Assembly: GCF_004216905.1 (NCBI RefSeq)
Contig: NZ_SGXJ01000004.1
Location: 248,001-312,000, forward strand
Direction of reading: 5' to 3'
DNA: 64,000 bases
Source of the DNA: Kribbella sp. VKM Ac-2569
GTDB taxonomy: Bacteria; Actinomycetota; Actinomycetes; Propionibacteriales; Kribbellaceae
The first letter of the stretch is position 1; the number at the start of each line of letters is the position of its first letter. Under the pieces are notes generated by a model. It saw only the letters and a program-made list of their open reading frames with translations. It searched no databases and had not been told where the DNA came from. Shown piece by piece: positions 53,407 to 60,703 of the stretch. Made by a program: the position numbers and the translations under genes.

Positions 53407-54606
53407 TCAGCGTTGCAGGGGTGGTTCGCCCCGAACGTACGAGCGGAGCACTGTGGCCGCCGCGCCGCGGGCCCAGTCGTCGAAGGTGTGGGAGCGGAGC
53501 ATCAGCCGGCAGTCCCCGGCCGCTCCGAACGCGTGCTCCGCGAAGGCGCGCCGCATCCGCTCCTCGTACAGGTCGTACTCCGCGACGCCCTCGCCGGCGA
53601 TCATCACGAGCTCCGGCCCGACCAGGTTGACCATCGCGGCCAGCGCGGCGCCGATCACCTCACCGGCCCGGTCGAACGCCTCGCGCGCGTGTTCGTTGCC
53701 CTCGTGCGCCAACTTGATCGCACCGGCCAGATCCAGGTCCGCCTGCCCGGTGGTCTCCCGTGTCCGCGTCAGGATCGCGTCCGACGACGCCACGGTCTCC
53801 ACGCAACCACGGCGGCCGCAGGTACACACCAGGTCGCCCGGCGCGAGCGGCAGGTGGCCGAGCTCGCCCGAGACGCCGTACGCGCCGGACACCACCTCGC
53901 CGTTGATGTAGAGCCCGCACCCGATGCCGGAGCCGATCGTCACGACGGCGAACGAGTCGGCGTTCACGCCGGCCCCGAACCAGTGCTCGGCCACGGTCAG
54001 CGCGCGGACGTCGTTCGACACCACGATCGGTACGCGGACCCGTTTGCCGAGCAGCTCCGCGACCGGGACGCTGCGCCAGCCCATCAGCGGTGAGTCCCGC
54101 ACCACGCCGTGAGCCGCGTCGACATCGCCCGACACCGCGATCCCGATCCCGGCCAGCGGACCGGCCACCGCCGTACCGGACTTGAGCGCGGCGATCAGCG
54201 CCTTCACGTGCCCGGCGAGCTGCTCGATCACCGCCTCCGGGTCGGTGCTGTCCAGGTCCTCGTGCCGCACGTTGAGAATGCCCGCGGTGAAGTCGGTGGT
54301 GACGCCGATCAGGCTCGTCGGCGTGACCTTGACCCCGATCACCGAGACGCTGCTCGGTACGACGGTCAGCGGGCTCACCGGCCGCCCGATCCCGAGCTGG
54401 CTGTCGCCCTCGGTCGGGGCCGCCTGGTCGGTGACGAAACCGGTCTCGATCAGCGGCGCGACCGCCTTTGTCACGGCCGCCTGCGACAGCCCGGTCCGGC
54501 GCGCGATCTCCACCCGCGGGATCGGCCCCTGGGTCAGGATCTTGGTCAGCACCTCGACTCCCGCTGGAGTGGCCAACGGGAGTGGACGATGAGGACGCAG
54601 CGGCAC
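53407..54606 (-). CDS. ROK family transcriptional regulator
   Basis: 399 residues from a GTG. The N-terminal winged helix (IPRVEIARRTGLSQAAVTKAVAPLIETGFV) is followed by a ROK sugar-kinase-like domain with GIGIAVSGDVD, VSNDVRALTVAEHWFGAG, TIGSGIGCGLYINGEVVSG and the zinc motif CTCGRRGCVE. Typical XylR/NagC-like repressor that senses a sugar. No sugar transporter is adjacent, so its regulon is elsewhere or includes the oxygenase/hydrolase genes upstream on the same strand. Confidence 0.9.
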   Translation of the reverse strand: MPLRPHRPLPLATPAGVEVLTKILTQGPIPRVEIARRTGLSQAAVTKAVAPLIETGFVTDQAAPTEGDSQLGIGRPVSPLTVVPSSVSVIGVKVTPTSLIGVTTDFTAGILNVRHEDLDSTDPEAVIEQLAGHVKALIAALKSGTAVAGPLAGIGIAVSGDVDAAHGVVRDSPLMGWRSVPVAELLGKRVRVPIVVSNDVRALTVAEHWFGAGVNADSFAVVTIGSGIGCGLYINGEVVSGAYGVSGELGHLPLAPGDLVCTCGRRGCVETVASSDAILTRTRETTGQADLDLAGAIKLAHEGNEHAREAFDRAGEVIGAALAAMVNLVGPELVMIAGEGVAEYDLYEERMRRAFAEHAFGAAGDCRLMLRSHTFDDWARGAAATVLRSYVRGEPPLQR

Positions 54607-54626
54607 GAGAACAACTTAGAGGACGG

Positions 54627-55505
54627 TCATGCCTCCGCGCCGGTTTCTGCCAGTGTTGGTGAGGCGAGGGCCCAGCGGATCGTTCTGGTGAGTCCGTCGC
54701 CTGCTGCCCGTACGACGGTCTGCTCGGCCAGCGGGAGGTACGGGAGCCGCAGCGGCAGTCTGGTCCACCACGGGAGCAGCCCGACCGCAGCAGCCGTCAG
54801 TACGCCGTACGCGGGTCGCACGGCCCACGGCACAGGCGGGTGCACCAGCATGAAGCGGGCCGCCTGGCGAGCTTCCGTCGTACCGCGTAGCTCGGGCTGG
54901 TACTCCTTCAGCAGCTGGTGCAGCTCGGCCACCGTGGTCGGCGGGTCGATCACCCCGAGTTTGCCCGCCACGAGCGCCGCATCCTCGACGTACTGGTCCT
55001 GCTCCGCCGCGGTGAGCGGATGCGCGCCGTACCGCTGGTGTGCGGTGAGGAAGCTGTCCACCTCGGCCAGGTGCACCCACTTGAGCAGGTGCGGGTCCGA
55101 CGCCCGGTACTTCACCCCGTCCGGGCTGGTCCCGCGCACACGCTCGTGCACGGACCTGACGCGTGCGATCGCCTCCTCGGCGTCCGGGATCGCGCCGTAC
55201 GTCGTGATCGCCAGGAAGTAGCTGGTACGCCGCAGACGTCCCCACGGATCGCCCCGGTACCCGGAGTGCGCCGCCACGGCAGCCATCGCCAGCGGGTGCA
55301 ACGACTGCAGCAGCAACGCCCGCAGCCCCCCGGCGAACATCGACGCGTCCCCATGCACCCGCCGGATCGGGCTCTCCGGTGCGAACCAGCGCGGACCGGG
55401 GGTGTCATGCACTCGCCCACGCTCAGCCTGCGGATCCGGCCCCGCAACCTTCGTCAAAATCATCCGCGCGAGCCCGTCGCGCAACGGGCTCAACTGGGCA
55501 GCCAT
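54627..55505 (-). CDS. MpaB-like oxygenase (DUF2236 family)
   Basis: 292 residues from the ATG at 55505. DUF2236/latex-clearing-protein-like heme domain: RVHGDASMFAGGLRALLLQSLHPLAMAAVAAHS near the N-terminus, KWVHLAEVDSFLTAHQRYG in the middle. The family includes rubber oxygenase Lcp and mycophenolic-acid MpaB. The conserved His residues that would ligate heme are present in both motifs. Substrate unknown. It lies 24 bp after the PHP-type hydrolase gene on the same strand, so an operon is likely. Confidence 0.82.
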   Translation of the reverse strand: MAAQLSPLRDGLARMILTKVAGPDPQAERGRVHDTPGPRWFAPESPIRRVHGDASMFAGGLRALLLQSLHPLAMAAVAAHSGYRGDPWGRLRRTSYFLAITTYGAIPDAEEAIARVRSVHERVRGTSPDGVKYRASDPHLLKWVHLAEVDSFLTAHQRYGAHPLTAAEQDQYVEDAALVAGKLGVIDPPTTVAELHQLLKEYQPELRGTTEARQAARFMLVHPPVPWAVRPAYGVLTAAAVGLLPWWTRLPLRLPYLPLAEQTVVRAAGDGLTRTIRWALASPTLAETGAEA

Positions 55506-55529
55506 ACGACCAGTGTCCCCACGACGCAA

Positions 55530-57179
55530 CTACTGGACCACGTCGACGAAGATCGGGTTGGTGTAGAGCCAGGTATCGAGCCACGGGTCGCCGTCGTTGT
55601 CCGGGTGCTGAATCGGGCCGGCCGGGTCGATGCGGCTGCCCAGGTACCCGGGCCCGTTCCGCCTCCCGTCGCTGCCGCGCACCCGTATGTAGTGCGACCG
55701 CTCCGCACGTCCCAGCGGGATGCGGACCTCATAGGTCCCCGACTTCCGCCGCACGTCGACCTGCTCGACCACTCTGGTGTCAGGAGCCTTCCAGCTGTCC
55801 CGGTCCACGCTCGGACCGGTCACCACACCGCGGATGACGTCCACATGCTCCAGCTTCGGCAACAGGCCGTGGTAGTTCGGCCGGGACGCACTGGTCACGG
55901 TGACGCGCAGTTCGAGCCCCTGCGACTTCTGGACGCGCAACCGCCCGCCCAGCGTCGCACCGCGTTGCCGTGAGCCCACAGGTGCGAGTCGTACGTCGAT
56001 ACCGTCCACAAGCTGCCCATGGTCCACCCAGACGCGGCCGGCCCGCAGAGCGGCCATGACCTCGAGGTAGCCGTACCTGGTGACGCCGACGTGGGTCCTG
56101 CTGAACTGACCGGGCCAGAAGTCGCTGCCCGGCTGCGGTACGCCGGAGTCCGTCGGCGACGGCTTCCAGCCGAGGCTGTCGAAGTTCTGCCCCGCCGGGA
56201 ACTCCCCGTCCTTCCAGGTGTCCCAGATGGTCCGGTGGTTGTCGCTGTTGGAGGTGATCGAGAACAGCCGGCCCTCGGCGAGCATGCTGTCCCACAGCCC
56301 ACCGACAGTCGCGGTCGCCCAGTCGAAGCCGCCGTACGTCCGGTACGCGTCAGCCGGGTAGCCGACGTAGCTGCCGGTGCCTGGTGCGTTGGCGTACTCA
56401 CCGCGCTGTGCACGCGTCGACCCGCGGTACGCGACCCACGCCGGGTCGGCGTCGCCCTGCGAACCAGGTGCGCCTTCCATCCCGATGCAGACACCGCTGT
56501 CCCGCCAGGCGCGCAGCTCGTGCGGCGCGTCGATGCCGAGGCGCATAGGGTGGTTGGCGAGCACCAGTACGTCGTCGACGTACTTCGCCTGCTTCTGCGC
56601 GGCCAGCCACTGCAGGGCCTTGACTGCGTGCAGTTCGTTGTCCGGTGTATCCGCAGAGCGGCCCGTCAGCTTGCCGTCGTACTCGCGCTCGAACTGCTGG
56701 AGCAACGAGACGTTGTTGGCGCCGGGCGCAACGAGGACAGTGCCGTGCTCGGCGGCGGGGATGTACCACTCGAGCCCCTGGAAGATCAGCATCCGCGGGT
56801 TCTCCGCACGAGCCTTCAGGACCTCGGCGTTCTCGGCCGCCGCACCCTTGTCGGCATGCCCGAAGTTGCTGTGCTCGGTGAACGCCATCCAGTCCAGCCC
56901 GTACTGCGCACCACGCTGCGCGAGCTGGCTGAAGTCGTACTTCGCGTCGTGGCTGTACCTGCTGTGGACGTGATGGTCCCCCACCAGATAGACGAGCTCA
57001 GGATCGCTCTCCGAGTACGCCGTACTCGCAGCCGCCTCCTGGGTCGTCACAGCGGCCGCCGCGAACCCTGCCCCGAGCAGCCCGGCCCCGCGCATCAGGG
57101 TCCGCCGCGACACCCCCTGCGGATCCAGCTCCCGATCCGGAATCTTCGGGTCTGCCCACTCCGGCACCTGTTGCGTCAT
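55530..57179 (-). CDS. Tat-exported CehA/McbA-type PHP metallohydrolase
   Basis: 549 residues. Twin-arginine signal SRRTLMRGAGLLGAGFAAA at about 24-42. The PHP-like domain has HxHxRYSHDAK-type metal residues (VGDHHVHSRYSHDAKYD, about 66-82), TEHSNFGH, LANHP and the distal SNSDNHR. A beta-sandwich C-terminal domain follows. The CehA/McbA group hydrolyses carbamates such as carbaryl, or phosphoesters; here the natural substrate is unknown. Exported folded, so metal is loaded in the cytoplasm. Confidence 0.86.
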   Translation of the reverse strand: MTQQVPEWADPKIPDRELDPQGVSRRTLMRGAGLLGAGFAAAAVTTQEAAASTAYSESDPELVYLVGDHHVHSRYSHDAKYDFSQLAQRGAQYGLDWMAFTEHSNFGHADKGAAAENAEVLKARAENPRMLIFQGLEWYIPAAEHGTVLVAPGANNVSLLQQFEREYDGKLTGRSADTPDNELHAVKALQWLAAQKQAKYVDDVLVLANHPMRLGIDAPHELRAWRDSGVCIGMEGAPGSQGDADPAWVAYRGSTRAQRGEYANAPGTGSYVGYPADAYRTYGGFDWATATVGGLWDSMLAEGRLFSITSNSDNHRTIWDTWKDGEFPAGQNFDSLGWKPSPTDSGVPQPGSDFWPGQFSRTHVGVTRYGYLEVMAALRAGRVWVDHGQLVDGIDVRLAPVGSRQRGATLGGRLRVQKSQGLELRVTVTSASRPNYHGLLPKLEHVDVIRGVVTGPSVDRDSWKAPDTRVVEQVDVRRKSGTYEVRIPLGRAERSHYIRVRGSDGRRNGPGYLGSRIDPAGPIQHPDNDGDPWLDTWLYTNPIFVDVVQ

Positions 57180-57212
57180 GACGCGCAACCTTGCTGGTCC
57201 TGACAAACCAGG

Positions 57213-57764
57213 TCAAGGCTCCGGGTGGCTCCTGGGTGAATGTTCGGGTTCGAGGAGGGAGTAGAGGAGGGAGTCGCGCCAGGCTCCGTTGGTGAAGACG
57301 TGGTCGCGGAGGTGGCCCTCGTAGGTGAAGCCGAGGCGCTTGACGACCGCGATCGACGCCTCGTTCTCGGGGCCGATCGCGGCCGTGACCCGGTGCCGGC
57401 CGAGGGCGCCGAAAGCGAAGCCCAGCAGCACCCGGGCCGCGTCCGTGGCGTACCCGTGGCCCCACTGGTCCGCGCTGATCGCGTAGCCGAGCTTGGCGGT
57501 CCACGACCCGCTCGGCGCGATCCGGCCGAACCCGATCACGCGATCGTCGTCCGGCCGGGTCACGGCGAGCATGTAGTCGGGACGGTTCTCCTGCGTGGTC
57601 CGCGCCACGATGGCGGCCAGGCTCTGCTCGGCCTTGGCGCGGTCGTAGCTGTCGAACGCCATCCAGGTGGTGACGCGGTCGTCACCGGCGATGGCCAGGT
57701 AGTCGTCGAGGTCCGTTGTCCGGAATTCCCGCAGTACAGTCAGCCGTCCGCTGAGTGCCTCCAT
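57213..57764 (-). CDS. GNAT N-acetyltransferase (RimJ/RimL type)
   Basis: 183 residues. RimJ/RimL layout: opening LSGRLTVLREFRTTDLDDYL, the acetyl-CoA loop region KLGYAISADQWGHGYATDAARVLLGFAF and the C-terminal ENEASIAVVKRLGFTYEGHLRD block. Acetylates an N-terminal amino group or a small molecule. Stand-alone; 33 bp from the PHP hydrolase start on the same strand. Confidence 0.88.
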   Translation of the reverse strand: MEALSGRLTVLREFRTTDLDDYLAIAGDDRVTTWMAFDSYDRAKAEQSLAAIVARTTQENRPDYMLAVTRPDDDRVIGFGRIAPSGSWTAKLGYAISADQWGHGYATDAARVLLGFAFGALGRHRVTAAIGPENEASIAVVKRLGFTYEGHLRDHVFTNGAWRDSLLYSLLEPEHSPRSHPEP

Positions 57765-57773
57765 CCGCGCAGG

Positions 57774-59069
57774 CTACCGGGGGTAGGTCTGCATCGGAGT
57801 CCGGGTGAAGGTCTCGATCTCCTCCTGGAGCTCGCGCGCGTCGTCGGCGCGACCGGACTGCCGCAATGCCTGGTGAACCCGGCGGGCCGAGTGCACCACG
57901 CCGTTGATCCGGCGCTCGGTCGGCAGCGTCAGCACCGGGGCCAGCGCGTCCGCCGCGCCGTCCAGCTCACCGCTCGCGATCCGGGTGATCGCCATCGCGG
58001 CGTGGCTGCCGGCCGCGTCGCCGAAGGCCCACTCCGGGTGGTTCTGGTCGGTGTACGCGTCGACGGCCTGGCTCGAGTACCGCTGGGCCTGCTCGACCTC
58101 ACCGGGAAGCTGAGCGAGCGCGTCGGCGGCGTAGTACAGCTGACGGTTGCGGCCGAACGTGCACAGGCCGCCCATGTCGTCGAGGTCGTCGTTGTGGACC
58201 GAGTTCCACGCCTCTTCGGCGCGCTCCAAGGCGGCCCGGGTGGCCTCCGGGTTACCGAGCGCGGCCCAGGCGCGGGCCTCGCTGACCGGGAGCCAGACGC
58301 TGGTGGTGCTGTTGGCCTGCTCGGCGTACCCGGCGCCGAGCTGCGCGTACCGCACCGAGTCGTGCGGGTTGCCGGCCCAGTAGGAGACCAGGGACTGCAG
58401 GCCGCGCACCCAGGCGCGCAGGCCGTGGTGGTCGGCGTTGTCGGCGCACATGAACGCGGTCCGCGCCTGGGTCAGCGCGGCGTGCGGGTTGCCGAGGTCG
58501 TGGGAAGCCTTGGCGAGCAGACCGCCGGTGACACCGGCCAGGAAGTACAGCTGGCGGTGGTGGTCCGGGCGCTGGCGGCTCTCCAGCAGACCGAACACCA
58601 GGTCCTGCGTCTCGACCAGCTGGCCGAGGATCTCCGGCAGTGGACGCTGCGGGTACGCCTGGGCGGCGTGGCGTACGTCGTCGTACACCTGTTCCATGGC
58701 CTCGCTTCCGAGACCGGACTGGGCCGCGAGGGCAAATGCCCTCGCGCGGCTGGCAGCCATGTCGAGAACCTCCATCTCATTACCTGTCGTGATCCGTCCA
58801 CTCGCGGCAGGTGCCGGCACCACCTGGGCGGCCTGTTCCGGCACGTACGGCGCGAGGAGTTCCTCGACCGGCTTGCCGAACAGACGTTGCAGGGTGCGCC
58901 GGGTCTGAGGAGTGGTCCCTGCGCGCTCGCCCGATGCGAGGCGACGCAGGTGCCGCTCGGTGATGGTTCCACCCAGCTCGACGAACTCGGCGACGATCTC
59001 GGAGTAGGTCTGGTTCCGGCGCTGGATCAGGTGCGCCAGGACCGTCTTTGGCGCATACCTACTCGCCAT
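57774..59069 (-). CDS. HTH (XRE-like) regulator with TPR-type helical domain
   Basis: 431 residues; ATG preceded by GGGAGGA. An N-terminal HTH (about 1-68: SEIVAEFVELGGTITERHLRRLASGERAGTTPQTRRTLQRLFGKPV) is followed by about 330 residues of paired helices typical of TPR repeats (YFLAGVTGGLLAKASHDLGNPHAALTQARTAF, YYAADALAQLPGEVEQAQRYSSQAV). Actinobacteria have many such regulators, some controlling development or antibiotics through peptide or protein partners. Its promoter region contains four 11-bp-phased AGG(A/T)CC repeats and an AACCAGT palindrome. Divergent from a 62-residue gene. Confidence 0.85.
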   Translation of the reverse strand: MASRYAPKTVLAHLIQRRNQTYSEIVAEFVELGGTITERHLRRLASGERAGTTPQTRRTLQRLFGKPVEELLAPYVPEQAAQVVPAPAASGRITTGNEMEVLDMAASRARAFALAAQSGLGSEAMEQVYDDVRHAAQAYPQRPLPEILGQLVETQDLVFGLLESRQRPDHHRQLYFLAGVTGGLLAKASHDLGNPHAALTQARTAFMCADNADHHGLRAWVRGLQSLVSYWAGNPHDSVRYAQLGAGYAEQANSTTSVWLPVSEARAWAALGNPEATRAALERAEEAWNSVHNDDLDDMGGLCTFGRNRQLYYAADALAQLPGEVEQAQRYSSQAVDAYTDQNHPEWAFGDAAGSHAAMAITRIASGELDGAADALAPVLTLPTERRINGVVHSARRVHQALRQSGRADDARELQEEIETFTRTPMQTYPR

Positions 59070-59149
59070 CGTTCCTCCCGTTCACGTCAGTCAGACGTTG
59101 TCTCGACTTGTGCCCCACGACAAGGTGCTGTCCCCCAGATGTCCGCGAG

Positions 59150-59188
59150 AGGACCGGAAGAGGTCCGGCAAAGGTCCGGTCCAGGTCC
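59150..59188. repeat. Four 11-bp-phased AGG(A/T)CC direct repeats
   Basis: AGGACC at 59150 and AGGTCC at 59161, 59172 and 59183, each exactly 11 bp from the last; two of them extend to AGGTCCGG. They lie in the 213-bp divergent promoter region. One-turn spacing suggests cooperative binding of a protein on one DNA face, most simply the adjacent HTH-TPR regulator. Confidence 0.6.
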
Positions 59189-59230
59189 TAGAGCGGTCAC
59201 GTTGGGCTCGTGCACCATTACTGCCATGAC

Positions 59231-59251
59231 AACCAGTAAGTCCAACTGGTT
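59231..59251. promoter_or_regulatory. AACCAGT palindrome in the divergent promoter
   Basis: AACCAGT at 59231-59237 and its inverted copy ACTGGTT at 59245-59251 with seven bases between. It lies 32 bp before the GTG start of the 62-residue gene. A possible operator separate from the phased repeats. Confidence 0.45.
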
Positions 59252-59282
59252 GCAAGGCCTGAGAGTTACGGGGTGAGAGGTT

Positions 59283-59471
59283 GTGACCATCGCGGAAATG
59301 ACGTCGAGACAGCACCGGCGCCGAGTCCGGGTCTGGTTCGGCGAGCACGTGATCGCGCAGTACGTCGCGGAGGCGCCCTTGGCGGCCCGCTACGAGCAGG
59401 CGATGCGGCGCCGTTTCGCCGGTCTCAAGGTCACCAACGACCTGCTCGGCCCGCTCGACTCGAACGACTGA
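59283..59471 (+). CDS. 62-residue basic protein, hypothetical
   Basis: GTG start with GAGAGG upstream. Sequence is Arg-rich and helical (SRQHRRRVRVWFGEHVIAQYVAEAPLAARYEQAMRRRFAGLKV) with a short acidic tail. No family recognised. It is divergent from the HTH-TPR regulator, and such regulator/small-protein pairs recur in actinobacteria, so it may be its target or partner. A structured non-coding region begins directly after its stop, and the RNA may be part of the same transcript. Confidence 0.65.
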   Translation: MTIAEMTSRQHRRRVRVWFGEHVIAQYVAEAPLAARYEQAMRRRFAGLKVTNDLLGPLDSND

Positions 59472-59554
59472 AAGACCGCAGATTTCCGGGTCCTCCTCAG
59501 ACCCGGTCTGCTGACCCTGGAGTCTCCTCACGTTCAGGGTCGGCGCTTGGAAAG

Positions 59555-59620
59555 GTCCGGAGCACTCCTCAGTTCCGGACGAAACCGAGGTGCGGTCCGG
59601 AGCACTCCTCAGCTCCGGAC
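59555..59620 (+). repeat. 26-bp tandem repeat holding hairpins 3 and 4
   Basis: Bases 59555-59580 and 59595-59620 differ at only one position (T versus C at the end of the loop side). Each copy forms one hairpin. The 40-bp period and near identity point to duplication of a functional RNA unit. Confidence 0.8.
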
Positions 59621-59797
59621 CGCACCGCCCTCCCGACCCGGCTGGGCTTGGCGGCTGAGTTCCCTGTATCGCCGCCGCCCAGCCGTTCCAACCCACCTCC
59701 TGGCCGACACCTCGGGCCAGGCAGGGCCGAGTGTCCTGGGCGGTAGGACACCGGAGGCTCCCGACACCTCACCGGGAACCTCCCCCTTGAGGTGGCC

Positions 59798-59842
59798 GGC
59801 TCCGAGTGTGACCGCCGCGCCTGGGCGGTCACACTCGGAGCC
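59798..59842. terminator. 19-bp perfect bidirectional terminator
   Basis: Stem 59798-59816 with 59824-59842, perfect over 19 bp, loop of seven bases, followed by TTT. It ends three bases before the stop of the minus-strand MarR-type gene and closes the plus-strand RNA region. Confidence 0.88.
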
Positions 59843-59844
59843 TT

Positions 59845-60228
59845 TCACGCCAGGTTGGCGGCCATCCGGCGGAGCACGCCGACCGTCGCCAGGTACTCCG
59901 AGTCCGAGACCCCGGCAGTGACCCGCCGCCGCTGCGCCTGAACCTTCGTGCTCAGCGCCTGCAGCGCGCGCTCACCGTCCGCCGTGAGTGTCTCGCCCGT
60001 CAGCCAGCCACGCTCAACCAGCGGCCCGGTCACGGCAGCGAGCTCTTCCGCGCCGGACAGGAACGGGGCCAGCGCCTCGGCGATCGGGCTGGGTCCGGCC
60101 GCGGCGTTGAGTGCCTGCCACTGGCGCCGGGTGAGCCCGTCGTCGGCGAGGACCCGCTCGAACGACTCCTCGAGCAGGCGGTCGACCTCCTTCAGCCACC
60201 AGCCGATAGGCTTGTTGTCATCTGACAT
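59845..60228 (-). CDS. MarR-like regulator, minus-strand member of a divergent pair
   Basis: 127 residues from the ATG at 60228 (MSDDNKPIGWWLKEVDRLLEESF); in-frame ATGs at 60234 and 60246 also exist, none with a good ribosome site. Winged-helix MarR type: LTRRQWQALNAAAG then a helical region and VERGWLTGETLTADGERAL for the wing. Somewhat short for MarR. The start codon lies inside a 16-bp palindrome, so autoregulation is likely. It ends in the strong terminator at 59798. Confidence 0.75.
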   Translation of the reverse strand: MSDDNKPIGWWLKEVDRLLEESFERVLADDGLTRRQWQALNAAAGPSPIAEALAPFLSGAEELAAVTGPLVERGWLTGETLTADGERALQALSTKVQAQRRRVTAGVSDSEYLATVGVLRRMAANLA

Positions 60229-60238
60229 ATACATGTCA
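60223..60238. promoter_or_regulatory. Palindrome between the two MarR-type genes
   Basis: TGACATATACATGTCA: arms TGACAT/ATGTCA around four bases. It overlaps the start of the leftward gene and lies about 25 bp before the rightward start. MarR proteins typically bind palindromes of this size in divergent promoters. Confidence 0.6.
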
Positions 60239-60262
60239 ATGAGCATATAGTTGGAGCCAGGC

Positions 60263-60694
60263 ATGGACAAGACCGACCCGGTCGCCGAGGTCGAGGCCGC
60301 GATGATCGCGATCCGCCGCCGGCAAACCCGCCGTACCTTCGCCGTCCAGTCCGGCGGACCCGACCCGGTCCAGGAGGTCCTGGACGCCATCGAGGCAGCC
60401 GAGCCCAACCCCGTCGGCGTCAACGGCATTGCCACCGCCCTGGGCGTAGACCAGCCCCGCGCCAGCAAGCTGGTCGCCACCGCAGTCGCTGCAGGCCTCC
60501 TCCGCCGCGAAGCCGACCAGGCAGACGGCCGCCGCACCAACCTGGCCCTCACGCCCGCAGGCAGATCCCAGCTAGAAGCAGTCCACGTCTACCGCCAAGC
60601 CCGTTTCACGACCGCGATGGCGGACTGGACTCCCGAAGAACGCGCAACCTTCGCCAACCTCCTGACCCGCTTCGTGACCGCCCTGGACCGCTAG
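60263..60694 (+). CDS. MarR family transcriptional regulator
   Basis: 143 residues from the ATG at 60263, with GGAG six bases upstream. MarR winged helix: VNGIATALGVDQPRASKLVATAVAAGLLRREADQADGRRTNLALTPAGRSQLEAVH, with the DGRR wing Arg typical of DNA contact. Divergent from the other MarR-like gene across 34 bp holding a palindrome; convergent with the NUDIX-GNAT gene, 9 bp apart. Confidence 0.88.
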   Translation: MDKTDPVAEVEAAMIAIRRRQTRRTFAVQSGGPDPVQEVLDAIEAAEPNPVGVNGIATALGVDQPRASKLVATAVAAGLLRREADQADGRRTNLALTPAGRSQLEAVHVYRQARFTTAMADWTPEERATFANLLTRFVTALDR

Positions 60695-60703
60695 ATGTCC
60701 GCT

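Larger units (their letters stand above)
59478..59842 (+). ncRNA. Structured RNA with four CTCCTCA-loop hairpins
   Basis: No coding frame fits these 365 bp. Four consecutive stems each present CTCCTCA in the loop: (1) 59486-59492/59500-59506, loop exactly CTCCTCA at 59493, with outer stem 59478-59482/59507-59511; (2) 59513-59519/59535-59541, motif at 59524; (3) 59555-59561/59574-59580, motif at 59565; (4) 12-bp stem 59591-59602/59613-59624, motif at 59605. A larger hairpin follows (59639-59655/59671-59685), then shorter stems, and a 19-bp terminator. CTCCTCA is complementary to TGAGGAG, so the loops could pair with ribosome-binding sites. Confidence 0.55.
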
